A stretch of DNA of 64,000 bases from Symbiodinium natans (lineage: Eukaryota > Sar > Dinophyceae > Suessiales > Symbiodiniaceae). The position numbers were made by a program, and so were the translations under genes. Under the pieces are notes generated by a model. The model worked only from the letters and a program-made list of their open reading frames with translations, was not told where the DNA came from and did no database searches. The DNA lies in the NCBI GenBank assembly GCA_905221605.1, contig CAJNDS010002526.1, positions 173,591-237,590 on the forward strand, read 5' to 3'. This document shows, piece after piece, positions 1-12,800 of this stretch (within the stretch, counting starts at the first letter, position 1; each line of letters opens with the position of its first letter).

Positions 1-1310
1 GTCCCCTGGTCCGGGGCGGAAGGGGAGGGTTAGCGGTCACAAATCGTCGGTTCTGAACCCGAAAGAAAAGTATTTTGAGTTTGTTGGGGCCGGGGAGAGG
101 AATCCCTGGTCGGGGGTCGGGGGGGGGGGGGGGGGGGTTCCTGGTCCGGGCGGAAGGGGGGGGGGGGGGGGGTTTGGGTGGCGGACTTCGGGCTCGGGAG
201 GAGTAGGGAAGGGCAGGGAGCGTTTTTGTGGGTTGGCGGTCAGAAATCGTCGGTTCTGAACCCGACAAAAAAAGTGGTTTTTGAGTTTTTTGGGGTCGGG
301 AGGGGGGGGGTCCCTGGTCGGGGGGCGGAAGGGGAGGGGGTGGGGTCGACAGGTCGGGTGGGTCCGGGTCACCTGGTCGGGGGGGTGGGGGAGAAGAAGG
401 AAAGGGCCACGGGGGGTGTGGTCCGGGCGGAAGGGGAGGGGGGTGGGGTTTGGGTGGTGGACTTCGGGCTCGGGAGGAGTAGAGGGAGGGCAAGCACGCA
501 CGGAGCGTTTTTGTGGGTTGGCGGTCAATTATCGTCACTTCTGAACCCGACAAAAAAAGTGTTTTTGAGTTTTTGGGGCCGGGAGGGGGGGGTCCCTGGT
601 CGGGGGGCGGAAGGGGAGGGGGTGGGGGTGGGGGTCGACAGGTCGGGTGGGTCCGGGTGGCCTGGTTGGGGGGTCGAGGGTGTCCGGGGTGCAAGGGTTT
701 GGGTGGTGGACTCCAAGCAGGAGGAGTAGGGGGTAGGGGCAGGGGGGTGGGGGTGGGCAGAAGGGCCACCAGCAACGAACGGGTTTGGGTGCTGGACTTC
801 GGGCTTGGGAGGAGTAGGGGGGAGGGGCAGGGCAAGCACGCACGGAGCGTTTTTGTGGGTTGGCGGTCAGAAATCGTCATTTCGTAACTCGACAAAAAAA
901 GTGTTTTTGAGTTTTTTGGGGCCGGGAGGGGGAATCCCTGGTCGGGGGGCGGAAGGGGAGGGAGTGGGGGTCCGGGTCCCCTGCTGGGGGGGGGGGAGAA
1001 GGGGGGGTGTAGGGGGGTAAGGGTAGGTGGGCAGGGGGTCAGGGCCACCAGCAAGGAACGGGTTTGCAAGCACACACGGAGCGCTTTTGTGGGTTAGCGG
1101 TCACAAATCGTCGGTTCTGAACAGGACAAAAAAAGTGTTTTTGAGTTTTTTGGGGCCGGGAGGGGGGGGTCCCTGGTCGGGGGGCGGAGGGGTCGTCAGG
1201 TCGGGGGGGGGGGTTAGGGAGAAAAAAGTGTTTTTGGGGGCCGGGAGGGGGGGTCCCGGGTCGGGGGGGGGGGGGGGGGGGGGGGGGGGGGTCGTCAGGA
1301 CTACCTCCCG
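1..1310. repeat. G-rich tandem repeat array, open at the left edge
   Basis: A block recurs that contains CTGAACCCGACAAAAAAAG, a T-run, then GGGGCCGGGAGGGGGG and TCCCTGGTCGGGGGGCGG. Copies of the A-run core lie near 50, 255, 541, 885 and 1117, so the unit length varies from about 205 to 340 bases. A truncated copy follows near 1219. The top strand holds G runs of about 17 to 29 (near 119-137, 156-172 and 1263-1291). Long open frames on both strands here are products of base composition and are not called as genes. The array continues beyond the window. Confidence 0.8.
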
Positions 1311-4300
1311 TGTAAGGGGCTTCCCGGGCGCTCGACCCCAAAGGCGGGGTCGGCGGATCTGGGGCCATGCTGCCACTTTTTGCATGAGCCAGGGTTTGAG
1401 GCTGAGCGAGGGTGCTCATTTCTTAATCCAACGATTTGTTGTGAATGCGAGTAAATCTCTGGCACCTCTGGCCACTAAGCTCACTAAGGTGTGTGTGGAC
1501 AACAGTTGCCTCTTCGCGCTTCTCATCCTGCAAGTTATGCTTAACTGAATACTCATGCAGCATGTCACATGGAAAGCAAAGGCGGAAAGGGGTGACTGAG
1601 GGCCTCAACGAGAGTGTGATCACAGGCCTAGTTAGAGAGCTGCACACGCAAATCCAGGCATGGCGTGGAAGAGCTGCGTGCCACCAAGAAGCTCCTTGGA
1701 GCCCAAACAAAACAAGTGCTGAATGGATGTTTTACTGATGTTTTGAGGTTTTGACGGTTGCACGCACAGGCTCGTCATGCTTCGAAATGCACCGCCCAGG
1801 TTCTATAAAACCTCGATGTGATCCTTTGCTGCAGTCTTTCTGCCACGTCACTACGGCTGAGACTGAGCATGCTTTGTTTCTGTCATCCGTCCGAGGCAAG
1901 TTTCATTTGATGCGCCAGTGTCGCATGGGGGCTTCTTGCTAGACCCTCAGTGTGTTGACTGACGAAGCTCTGGCAGTGTCACGGCTCCCGTGAATTCGTG
2001 GACTCGTGACACAGCGTGAAACTGCCCCCCCCCCCCCTTCTTCCTCCAAGCGCATTGAGTGAGATCCTGCTCGAAATGTGCAAACCCTTCGGTGACCACT
2101 CCGAGGCCGACACGCTCATGATGAGTCGGAGCTGCGCATGGATCTCCAAGGTCAGATTCAGGACTGTCAGGGGGAGATGCATTCCGGTAAGGCAATGTAA
2201 GGCACATAACAGGCAATCGGCAAGTTGCAAGACAGAGGTGCGCTGGATTGTATGGCTCCCACTGCAAAGAGGATCAGTTGCTATCATCGTTCTATGATGG
2301 GGGCGAGTTTGTATGCAGGCGAAAGGGTCTCTTCATGCCTTGCTTGCATCAGCAATGTGAGCAATCCTCTCTCGGGTTCAATTTGTCACGGTGCTCTGCT
2401 TGTCCTTGTTCTACGAATGTGTTTTACAAGAGCTGCTGGTGGAAGTGCTTATTTGCTTGAAGATGCTGCAAGGCAAACCTCGTCTTCGTCTGGTCCGCTT
2501 GAGGCTGTTACATACACTCGAATGCCGGTGATAGAGCAGGTGGGGACAAGCTTGGAATGTTGAGTGATCTTGCTTGTTGCATGACCGGCATGACCTCTGT
2601 TCACAGCCCTCAGGATGCCGCAGCAGGATGGCCATCATGGCTGGACCTGCCCGCTGGCTCGCAAAGGCCCTCCTGTGTGTCATCCTGGTTTGTTGACGCA
2701 ATGCCCGCCCGCCCTGATGCAAGGCCCACTTTCTCAATGCTTCCTTGGCACAGTGAGGCCGACCAGTTGCTTGGCGTAAGGATGCATAAGGTGAGTCGGC
2801 TTCTATTGCAGTTGCCATAATTGAATAATATCAGATGTGCCCGTTTTTCTTTCAAATCAGTCTGCTGCATCATTTTCATCCGTCGTCCGCAGCTCATTGC
2901 TGCAACTTTATTTCAACTAAATGATTCGTAGATAGCGTTCAAGTTACGCCGATTATGGAAAGTCCCAAAACAAAGGAAGCATAGTGTGGTGTAGTTCGGG
3001 ACATGTTCCGTGCATGCGCCTCTGAGGTAGCAATTGCTTTGAGCTGAGTGCTGAGCACTTCCTTCTTGCTTTGGATTCGGGTGCTTTACGCCGCCAAGCC
3101 AAGGATGCGACATCAAGGTATCATGCCCTTGCGATCATCATGGCCAAAGGCGCACATGTTGAATGAGCTGCGGAGCTGCACTTTCGTCACGTTCAAGACG
3201 ATGTCCTGATCAGTAGAGCCCGTTGTCACCGATACATTGCTCTTGCACATGCCTGCTCGCTAGGCTGAGGAGAAATTGCCCAAATCTGAATAAGAATCCG
3301 TGTCTGATCGGCCCAGGTTCGTGCAAACCACGGACGACACTCCTGGACTACTAAGAGGTTCTGTGATGGACATCGCCATCAGCCTTTGAGGCGAACGCGA
3401 ACGCATAGCAAACCGAGTCAATAAATTGCCACCCCTGCCATCGTGTGGCAGGTTCTTTGCTGATAGCTGCGGTGGAGAGAGCTACTGATGCCAAAGACAC
3501 CTGACTGAGTTGCCATTTGGCGACCGAAGGCTACAGCAGAGATGTTTCTTTTAGAAAATGTTGTAATATTCTGACATGCAAGACTTAGCAAAGCATGGCA
3601 TTCGCCGGGCACAGGCAAGCCTCCTCCCGGTTGTTTCTTCGCAGTTCGCAGCAGCATCATCCAATGTCGTCTACACACGCCCGAAATTGAAGCACGATGC
3701 CAGTATATGCCAGTCCTCCCAGCCGAAATCGCACAGTATTCCCCAAACTCCGTTCCGGTGGCGACACTTGCGACAAGAGGGAGGTGTTGGTTATGAGGGG
3801 CTATGATTGAGGGGAACTCAGTGACCAAGGAGAAGTGACTAGGATCCGGGATGAGCCTTACTGCCTTCTAATTGGGACATATTGGGACGTCATCTAGATG
3901 ATTATCCCTGTGCACCGCTGCTCGGAAGTTCGAGCCTGACCACAACACCCCGCAACCGAATCAATCCCTCAACCCGAATGCGGAGTGATTTCAAGTCACA
4001 ACGACCTTATGATACTTCGCACTTCTGCCCTTCATAGGGTGCTTGAGCCAAAGATGTCAATCGTCGACGTGTGTGTGTGTGTGTGTCATTCTTGTGAAGG
4101 GGTCATGCGGGGACATGTCGAGCTAGGAGCCGCAGGGGAATCTCGAAATGGTCTGCGGATTTACATCGCATATTGTATGCATCTTCAGTTGATATGCCTA
4201 GCTGAGCTGGGCTTCGTCCCAGCCCTGCATCTCTGCTGGAAGTCTCCATGGAACAGTCGCGTTTGCCATAAGGTGATGATGGATGCCATGTGATTATGAC

Positions 4301-6445
4301 TGGGACAAAGTTTGCAATGCTAGTACGGGGCCTTGGGAAACCGCACTGTTCATCCAATGGTCATACCGACCATCTGCGTCGGAGTGCCGAAGCCTGCAAG
4401 TAACTATGCATATAGGTGTATCAACCGTCTATTCTATGGTCGGCTGGCCCAGATACACAGTCGCCTTGCAAGTGGAACGTGGCAGTTGCGGTCCTTTGCT
4501 GTGGCACGCTTACATGTCTACTCACGAAACAAGACTCCTATTTTTCTGGTGATGATGTAGACTTTAAACGCTGTGCGTTCGCGCTATCCGCACTCAAGGA
4601 TTTAAGGGCCGATTGGATGTCGACTGTAGGCTCTGTCTGGCACCGTGCCTGAGTTTCGTCCACCTCTGGGTCGTAGCATTCCATAGAATGTCATAGGTGC
4701 GGCAGCTCGTTCCTGAGTTTGCAGCACTGTGGACAGCTTGTTGCCTTAAGCCTCAGCTGCCCCCTCTGAGCGGCAGACGCTGCAGAGCACACTGAGCTGT
4801 CGGCAACTTGCAGGCACGGTAGATTTTGACATATGTTTCCGGTGTTAAAGCGTTTTTCAATGACCTCCCTGGGTCCGCCAATTTGTCGCTGGTCCTTTCG
4901 AGGTTGATCTGTTCCTTGTTGCTGTAGGGGCAATAGAACGCCGACGGGCATAATGGTCCAACTTCGCATCGACAATTGCGGTGTGAAGTTGAAATGCCGG
5001 CCGGAAGTCTTGTCAACAAGCAGTCACTTGAAGTCTGGCAAGCTCACCCCTCATGCACGTCTTCCGCAAGTAACTATGTGTAGAAGACTGGTATATGCCC
5101 AACAGACACATCCGGGGGGTGAGTGTGTTGCTGTCGCGGCCCGATCCTCGCTCAGGAGCCGTGCTGTTTCATTCGATTGAGAGATTGTCACATAGTTTGT
5201 CAAACCTCTTTCGCGGCCACGCCTGGTGTTTTCCATCGTCTGTTTGCCTTAAGTTGACTTGGTGGACTCGCGACCTGTGGTTTGGCAATCAGAGGAACCG
5301 TGAGCTGAGCTGCAGTCCACAGTGCTGCAAGTCGCAGCAATTCCCGCATATTTCCCGCTGTGGAGAAGCTTCCTCCTGGCTCCTTTAAAGCTGATGCAAA
5401 GGGCTTTGACCAGAATGCGAACAAGGTGTGCCAAGATTTCTGCATCTCTGTGGACATCTCTGGCCTAAGTAACGACGAAATCACACCAAAGTATCAGTCA
5501 GACCATGGTTTCAACGGCAAGACGACGATTGGGGTTGACGTTGCAACATCAGACATGTATTCAAGGGTTCAAGCTTAGTGACATCAAGCAGGCTTGCGCA
5601 TATGAAAGCTTGTCATCTGTTTGCCTGGAGAAACCAGACAAGACCCCTTTGTGATGTGGTTTGTCTGCTCGTCAGGTCCTTACCCTGCTTGCATCATGAC
5701 TGCCAGCGTTGAAGTAGCATGTTGCGTGTGCAGGAAAAGCCAGAAGTTGCACAATTTCACAAACAACCTTACGCTTCAACAGGAGGCAAGCGGTCTCTTT
5801 CCCTGCTGTGTATTTGTTCAAGTTATGCTGCTGGGCATGAGCCAGATTTGTGCAACCGAATCTGGCGCCGAAGGCTCTTTCGACAGTAACGGCGGATCAC
5901 TATGAGTATTTCACTCACCTCAACCAGGCTGGACCGAGTATTGGATGGAACATGAATGCAGCCCAATATCGCCTTACCTGCATGAACACCAGGTCAAATA
6001 ACACGGTCAAGCCGGGAAGAAAAAAGCAAGCGGAGCACAATTGCACGCTCCCAAACCTGCGCGGCCCACGGTTCATAATTTGTGTCGCTCGTCACGCGGC
6101 GCCCTCCCACGGTATCTGATGGAGCCCGTGGCCTGCTGGAACCACGTAGCCATCCGGAGCGATTGATTTTTGGGTTTGGGTTGGTGGTTTAGACTAACTG
6201 ACGAAACAAGTATTTGTGAAGCGCATACCGAAAGCGATGCGGACCCCCTCGTTCTTTTGACTGCGCGCTCGAGTGTGGGCGGGTGTCTCGGTGCCCGTCC
6301 CAGGGGATGCTTAGCTAGTGGATTTCTGATCCAGAAAAATCGTGTTCCATGAGCCCCATGCATGTATTCAGTTTTTGACTTGGATACTTTTAGTCCGAAA
6401 TCCAGAATGTCGAACGGACATCTCTTCCCACCGGGAAGCGCTTGT
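1311..6445. other. Gene-poor region, no supported gene
   Basis: Only short open frames (mostly under 140 codons) with no recognisable domain occur on either strand. A short C-run lies near 2027-2037 and a short (GT)n near 4070-4086. Composition is mixed and unlike the high-GC3 coding of the retroelements further right. Isolated exons of a dinoflagellate gene could hide here, but nothing distinguishes them by eye. Confidence 0.5.
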
Positions 6446-6862
6446 TGAGTGCTTCTTCTTCTTCTTCTTCTTGTTCTCTACCCTCGGTGTGGGGTTGTTA
6501 AATTTAGATTCAGCTCTTCTCCTCGCCCGGTCTACTCCTGGCCTAACCCCAGGGTGCCCAACCCCAGAGTGTCCCTGGAGTGTCTGAGAGTGTTGCTGGA
6601 TTGCCCAACCTCAGAGTGTTTCTGGAGTGCCCAACACCCTAGTGTCCCTGGAGTGCCCAGCCCCAGAGTGTCCCTGCGGTGCCCAATCCCAAAGTGTCCC
6701 TGGAGTGCCCAACCCCAGAGTGTCCCTGGAGTGGCCAACCCCAGAGTATCCCTGGAGTGCCCAATCCCAGACTGTCCCTGGAGTGCCCAGCACCAGAGTA
6801 TCTCTAGCCAGAGAGGATGGGGTAGTTGAAGTAAAATACTTCTTCTTCTTCTTCTTCCACTT
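6446..6862. repeat. 26-bp minisatellite bracketed by CTT microsatellites
   Basis: About nine degenerate copies of a 26-bp unit (GCCCAACCCCAGAGTG followed by TCCCTGGAGT) run from about 6540 to 6815. A 20-bp interruption lies near 6581-6600. Each end is flanked by a CTT-repeat tract, near 6448-6470 and 6839-6857. Because 26 is not a multiple of three, reading frames cycle through the unit and give repetitive pseudo-proteins on both strands. These are not called as genes. Confidence 0.8.
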
Positions 6863-9590
6863 CTCACGGCCTTTTTGCGCGCGTGAACGCCTTGCTCAGT
6901 GTCGCTTGTTTTTCTTATCTTTTGTCCGCGCCTCTTGGGGCTTCCTTTCCTGCGGCCTTTCTGCTTTTTGGGAGGCCTTTTGGATTGTACTTGTGCGACA
7001 AAGGCGGTCACTCGGCCACTGTGCACGTTCCAAGGAATTAGGTTTTTCTTTCGGATGTGTCTTAAAGCATGGGAACGGGACACCCTTGACAGTGCCCATC
7101 CAACGAAGAGGCTGTCAAGTGGTGCTGATGGGAGAAGGGACACCTTCTCCTGTACCTGCAGTAACTATCCAACTAGCTCCTTGGTGGTGTAAATGGGTGT
7201 GTGTGTGTGTGTGTGTGTGTGCGCACGCAGGTGTGCGCGCATATGGCTATAAGTTCTGACCTTGTAATGACAGGTGAAGTTCAGAGATGGAACGTGCAGT
7301 TGTTAAAATAGATTGACGGTCAGCAGTTTGTGCGTGCACACATGCTGCGCATATCTGGGTACTTGTAGATGTGTGCGGAGGCCATGTCGAGATGTGTCGA
7401 GACATTCCAGGAGGTCGCAGCGACATGTGGTAGGTTCTGATTCCATGGCCCATGGCCCATAGCGTATCTGAGACACAGGACTGCTCAGACATGCGGCGAA
7501 CGTCTGGAAATACTGTATGCTTGGTCCGCCAGCCAGGTGAGGAGGCCGAGCACAAAAAAGTATTGGTCTCAGATGTCTCTGTGCTCGGTTAGCCTGGCGG
7601 AGTTTTGTTGATCGACTCCCTCACCATCAAAGTCAGATGAGTGGTGTCAATCGACAGGGGACATGTGCCTCATGATCCATCGCGCTTGTCGGCTGCTGTC
7701 GATGCTTAAGGGAAATGCTGCCAGCACCAAGCATACAAGTATCTTAAGGCGTAGGGGAATGCAGCGCGAGGCTGCATGCCATCTTGAGATTTGCCATCGT
7801 CGAAGCATATAGTAAGGAGAGTTGGCACTAATTCCTTGCCGAGCGTATAGATCCTGCGCCGAGGTATTGTGTTCTCATCGGTGACAACGAGGTTTCCCGT
7901 TTCGCAGTACTGGTAATTGGTCCATCTCTTCGTTCTTGTCCCATATCATCATATCACGGGTGTCTAAGCTGTCCATAGCTGTCCACTAGATCCCATTGTT
8001 GTGACCCTTGCCTTTGGAAGTGCTGGTACGACTGCAGGCCATGTGCCAAAAGCCTCAAGCGCAGCGAGCCTTGCTCTTGGATATGCCGAAGCCCGTATAT
8101 CTCACAGCGCAACCGTGTTTGTACGCCCAGGTGGACGACTTCTGCAGTTTACCGCAGAACAAGGACCTTTGTCCACCTGAACTAGTCGATGCGGAAGCCT
8201 CAACACTGCGTCCTCTCACACTGCCTGAACCTGAACCGTGCACACGTAGCTGGCGTAGCGGCTTAGTTGCCCGCTGCAAAAGGTTGGAGCTCCAGTTGAG
8301 TACGCTTACGAGTTCGAGAGTTGCAAAGACTTTGTGCCTTCGCCTTAGTGCAGCTTCTTCTGGTGGAAGGAGCTCTGCATGCAAAGTATGCAAGATTTGC
8401 TCTTAAGGACCACCGATTTCGGGGACATCAAGCTCATCATGATGTTCACAGTGTCGCAGCTTTGCTGTACTGAGACTATTGAAGCCAGCACGGGCTCTCT
8501 CCCACCTTTTGCAGCTTGCTTTAATTTTAAACCGACCAAGCGCATTGGGAAACCCGGAAATGCCGCCCCTACCACCAGCACTGCACCTACTACAACAACC
8601 TGTCGTACCCCGTGCTTCCCTGCTCCCTCCCTCCAATTGGCCTCCTACTGCAATTGTAGACGCTGCGCGTCGACCGCCTCAACCCGGAAATCTAGAAAGT
8701 TGCAGGTTGTGTCAGGGGTCGGTGCACAGGGGCTTTTGGGCTGAGGGCTTAGGGTAGAGCTTCAGGGGTTTGGTCCAGGTGCTGGGGCCTTGGGGCGTCC
8801 ACCAGCATCCTACTGGTAGGTGTGATTCAAGAAACACGGGTGAAAAACTGAAAACAGACAAAGACAGGATGCCCGTTCCCTGACCGAAACGCCTATTTCC
8901 CAGCACCTGAGGGGTTCTCCATTCGAGAAGCCTCCAAAGTAGCGAAATGCCGAAATGGCAGGTGGGGGGGGGGGGGGAGTTGAAGGAAACAGGGAGTCCT
9001 CGTTTGAACCTCTGACGCCCACGGCATTCCACGGCTGTGGCCGAGACGAATGTTCGAATCATTTGTGGTGCTTTGTTTTCGTCATGCGTGATGTGTAATT
9101 TTCGAATCATTTGTGGTACTTTGTGGTTGTGATGCGCGATGTGTGTTGTTAAATCAGGGCAGGATACCAGCATGGTACGCTTTGGAGGGGTGAGATGCGT
9201 CAAGGCATGTCGGGTGGTGGAGTTTGGGGTGGGCCAGATTACCAGTCTAGGCGGTATGTCAGGCAGGGTCGGGCTTTAGATGTGGTTGCTTCATGGCCTC
9301 AGGTCCAAAGAAGACGAGCAGATGCGACTTAGGCCCAACATCTTGGATCTTGTATCGTGGCACTGGTGACTGGTGCATTTGATCGCGCAAGGGCCAACCT
9401 CAGTTTCCTGACTCAGGAATCCTACATTTCGCAACTTTGTCCAGAACACGACTGACTGCCCACGCCTCTGTGAAGTCTTCTTCACAGTAGGTAATTTTAA
9501 CGCTACGCGACCCGCCTCGGCCTGGCCCAGCGCATCCGCGTGAGCATGGTGATTCCGCAGCGCCCAAGTCGCTAGACCCCGAGCAATAAG
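6863..9590. other. Gene-poor region with a (GT)n tract and a 48-bp tandem pair
   Basis: No recognisable protein is present. A GT microsatellite lies at about 7196-7222. Two tandem 48-bp units beginning TTCGAATCATTTGTGG lie at 9053-9100 and 9101-9148 and differ at several positions. The longest open frame (8712-9203, minus strand, 163 codons) has no domain I recognise and spans this repeat and a homopolymer tract near 8965, so it is unlikely to be a gene. Confidence 0.5.
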
Positions 9591-9848
9591 GGTTGGGTTT
9601 AGGGTTTAGGGTTCCGGGTTTATGGTTTGGGGTTTAGGGTTGAGGGTTAGGTTAGGGTTGAGGGCTTAGGGCTCAAGGTTCACGGTGGGTTTTTTTTGTG
9701 TTTAGGGCTCAAGGTTCTCGGTTCAAGGTTGAGGGTTGAGACGGTTCGGCTTGGACTGATCGTAAAGTCGAGGGGTAGGGGGGGGTTGGGGGGGGGTGAG
9801 GGTTGGGGTTTAGGGTTTAGGGTTTAGGGTTTAGGGTTTAGGGGTTTG
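9591..9848. repeat. Interstitial telomere-like TTTAGGG tract
   Basis: Degenerate TTTAGGG-type units (GGGTTTAGGG, GGTTGAGGG, GGTTAGG) run from about 9591 to 9735. A cleaner block of about six TTTAGGG units lies at about 9806-9848, with a G-rich stretch between. TTTAGGG is the plant-type telomere repeat also found in dinoflagellates. Here it is internal, with ordinary sequence on both sides, and it degrades toward the left. Confidence 0.8.
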
Positions 9849-12800
9849 GATTAAGGTTCAAGCTTAGACTCTTCGGCTCGTGTCACTTAATGCATCTCCG
9901 GCCGTGCTCACTCACACCAGGTGAGCATCGGGCCCACCTAGCGGGGGGGGTAGAGTGGGGCGGGGTGGGTAGGGGGGGGTAGGGGGGGGAGGGGCTGGGA
10001 CGGGCTTCAACTGCCTCTGGTCCTGGCGAACCGTCTGCTTGCGGACCCCGGTTTCCTCGGGGGGGGTACCATTTGAGGCAAAAAAGGGGTCCGAAAATTG
10101 GCTTTGGGTGTGCGGGGGTGCCTGTTCTCACAACCTATACACCTCCGGCCCCGGCAGATTTGTGTTGTTAGAGATGATCTGAAAGCTGTGAGAGCTTAGA
10201 TTGGCTGAGCATCAGCTTTCGAGGCGAAATAGAGCCGGTCTCGCATGTCGAGACCAAGGCCCGGCGCAGCTGTCTTGCGGGGTTACGAAGTAGGATGTTG
10301 GCGTGCCGTGCCCTGCAAGATGCACGGCCAGAGATTTGCTCGTTGTTGATTCATGTATTGCCACAAAAACTCAAATGTGAGTGCAGTCATAGGTTCATGC
10401 AGTTTCACGTTTCACGCATCAGGTGTAAGGGTTGGAGTACGTGGGTTGGGGCAGGGCCAAACGAGGGGCACTCTCTTCCAATTACTGGACAGTGCTGAGT
10501 GATACGTGTGGCCCGCAGAATGGCTATGACACACCGGTCGTGGAGTATGTTCCCAAGGACGGCTGCAGAAGTGTGAATGGTGGAAAGCCGTGGTGGGCAT
10601 AACATGAGTGCACAACTGCGGCGGTGCCTCTGCTAGGATGAGACCTGCGTGCGCTTCATTCTGGGACATGGCCTCCAAGACGTGTTGGAGAAGTCTGTGT
10701 CTAAGCAAGGAGACATCTTTGGCATTCTTGTTCCGAGCCAACTCAGCTCTGATTCTCCTTGAGAACACGAAAGGGTCTGAATTTTCAGAAGGAGCTGGGA
10801 GGGGGGCCAATTCATGTTAAAGGTGACGGACCTTTCGGCAACGCCCCGAAAAACTCACCGTCGTTCTTGATTACGCCGGCAAGCTTATCTTTAAAGGGAC
10901 AATGTACAAGAATTGGCTTGACAGCAGCCATGATGCATGTGCTGAAACCTTTGCGTCGAACGAGACGCGTTCACCGCCCAGGTCACAGTCCATTGTGAAA
11001 CTCCTGCAAGCAACAAGGAACGACTTCGCGGTCTGGTGCTCAACGAGCGAAAGCCAAGCCCACCGTCACCAAGAAGGAAACGTAGAAGTAAGTCCAGCAG
11101 TCAAGTCGCATCCCGTCAACTGAGGCGCCAAACGCACAAAAGGACATGCGTGAGCGCCCAAGACAGACTTCGGTTCCAGCTAAGACAGGTTGAACGAGCA
11201 TGATATTTGACTATAGCTATACTTCGTACCTGTATATACTCCATTTATCTGTCTGTCTGTCTATCTTTGTATCCATATACATACATAGAGACGGCATGCT
11301 TATGTATAGTTATTTTTAAGCGTGTCGTGTATATATATATATATATATATGTGTACGTGTATCTTTATATGTAAAAATTACCGTCGTAGGCTTGGTCTCT
11401 GCATGCAAAAGCTGTGTATTTCACGCAGGTTTGTGCAGTTATTGTTTGTGCAGAGCGTGCCGGTGTAAGCTTAAAACCCTCTGTGAGAACGCACGGTGCA
11501 CGATGGCTCCATACTCCATGAGATTTCACTAGCGGCCGCCATTCCACTGGGACCACGGTGCCGTGAAGTCTGAGTTGCTCAGCAAGGTCGCTGTGGTGGC
11601 CGTGTGGCCGCACGGTCCATCGACCGCCGCCGTCGAGCCCATATGTGTCTCGAGCCTAGGCCCGTGCCGCAGCGGCAGCATGAGGACCACTTCCTTCTCG
11701 ACCCATCCAGTGAGACCTGATCCGGCCAAGTCCCCCCATTGCGCTTCGGAGACTGGGATTCATCTTATCGCTAGTCTGTGGATCGATAGCAGAGGCGCCA
11801 GCCTGGCAGCAACATTCGGTTTCCTGGGGCTGGTCAGTGTACGTTTGGTGCCGAACTGGTGGTCTTGGGCGCAACGTCTGGATTGCTCATCGCATCATCT
11901 CTTTGCCAAGCACCTCCTAATGTTCCCGCACTCGTGACAAGTCCTGGTTCCGGTTTTTGTGCTTGGTTTCATTCCGTTGCCTTGCGCCGCCCTCAGAGTG
12001 CTCCGGCGGGCACCTTTTGACTGTGGCTTCCCGCGATGGCTCTTCACAGCTCGAGTGTCAGTTGCTGTGCTGCTTGTTGTGTTATGTTGCCGTGGACCAG
12101 GCAAGTGTGCTGCTTTCACTCTACAAGTAGTTCATATCTTCTTGTGGCATGTGTGCTGGGGAGGCTGCAGGAGGATGTATGCCGTCGATTCCAGTACATT
12201 CCAGTACTAGATTTGTGCTGGAATTCAATATAAATGCAGCCCGGCTCCAGTTCCTTTTTCTATTGTCAGGAGCTTACGGATGACACGGGCGTTCGAAAGC
12301 TCACCGTCTTTATTCAATAGGCGAACGCAGGCACGATATGACAGGCACAAATTAAAGAGGTTTTCGCTGCATCTTTTCCATCACTCATTTCGTACATCCA
12401 GACCATCCCAATAATCGGTTTTCGAGAGCTTACTAACCGACCGGTTTGGTTCAGCGGCGTCGGACGACCACCCTGCTGCTTCGGAACTGACCCGGTTGTG
12501 CTTGCCGCGCGCTACAGCGGGGTGTGTCTAGCATTCGTAGCCCAAATCTCAAGTTCGGTTCAACAGACTCCGCCTTCGAGGATATGCATCCTTTTTGTTG
12601 CTACCGCTGATCCTGGTTGCCTACTTGGGCGCGCCGTGGACCCCAGGGTTGTTTGACTTGCCAGGTGCAAGAAGACAATGGAGGGGTTGTTTGCCCGTCA
12701 CTTTCCCAAGGTCGGCCATCGCTCGCTGGTATGCGACATTCCAGCACAAGGCAGCAAGGTGCTCGGAGTGCAACTGTCAACATCATGTGAAGGAGATGAG

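Noticed and set aside
6540-6815. Possible CRISPR-like array of 26-bp repeats
   Set aside because: Repeats are contiguous with no unique spacers and the setting is eukaryotic, so it is a minisatellite.
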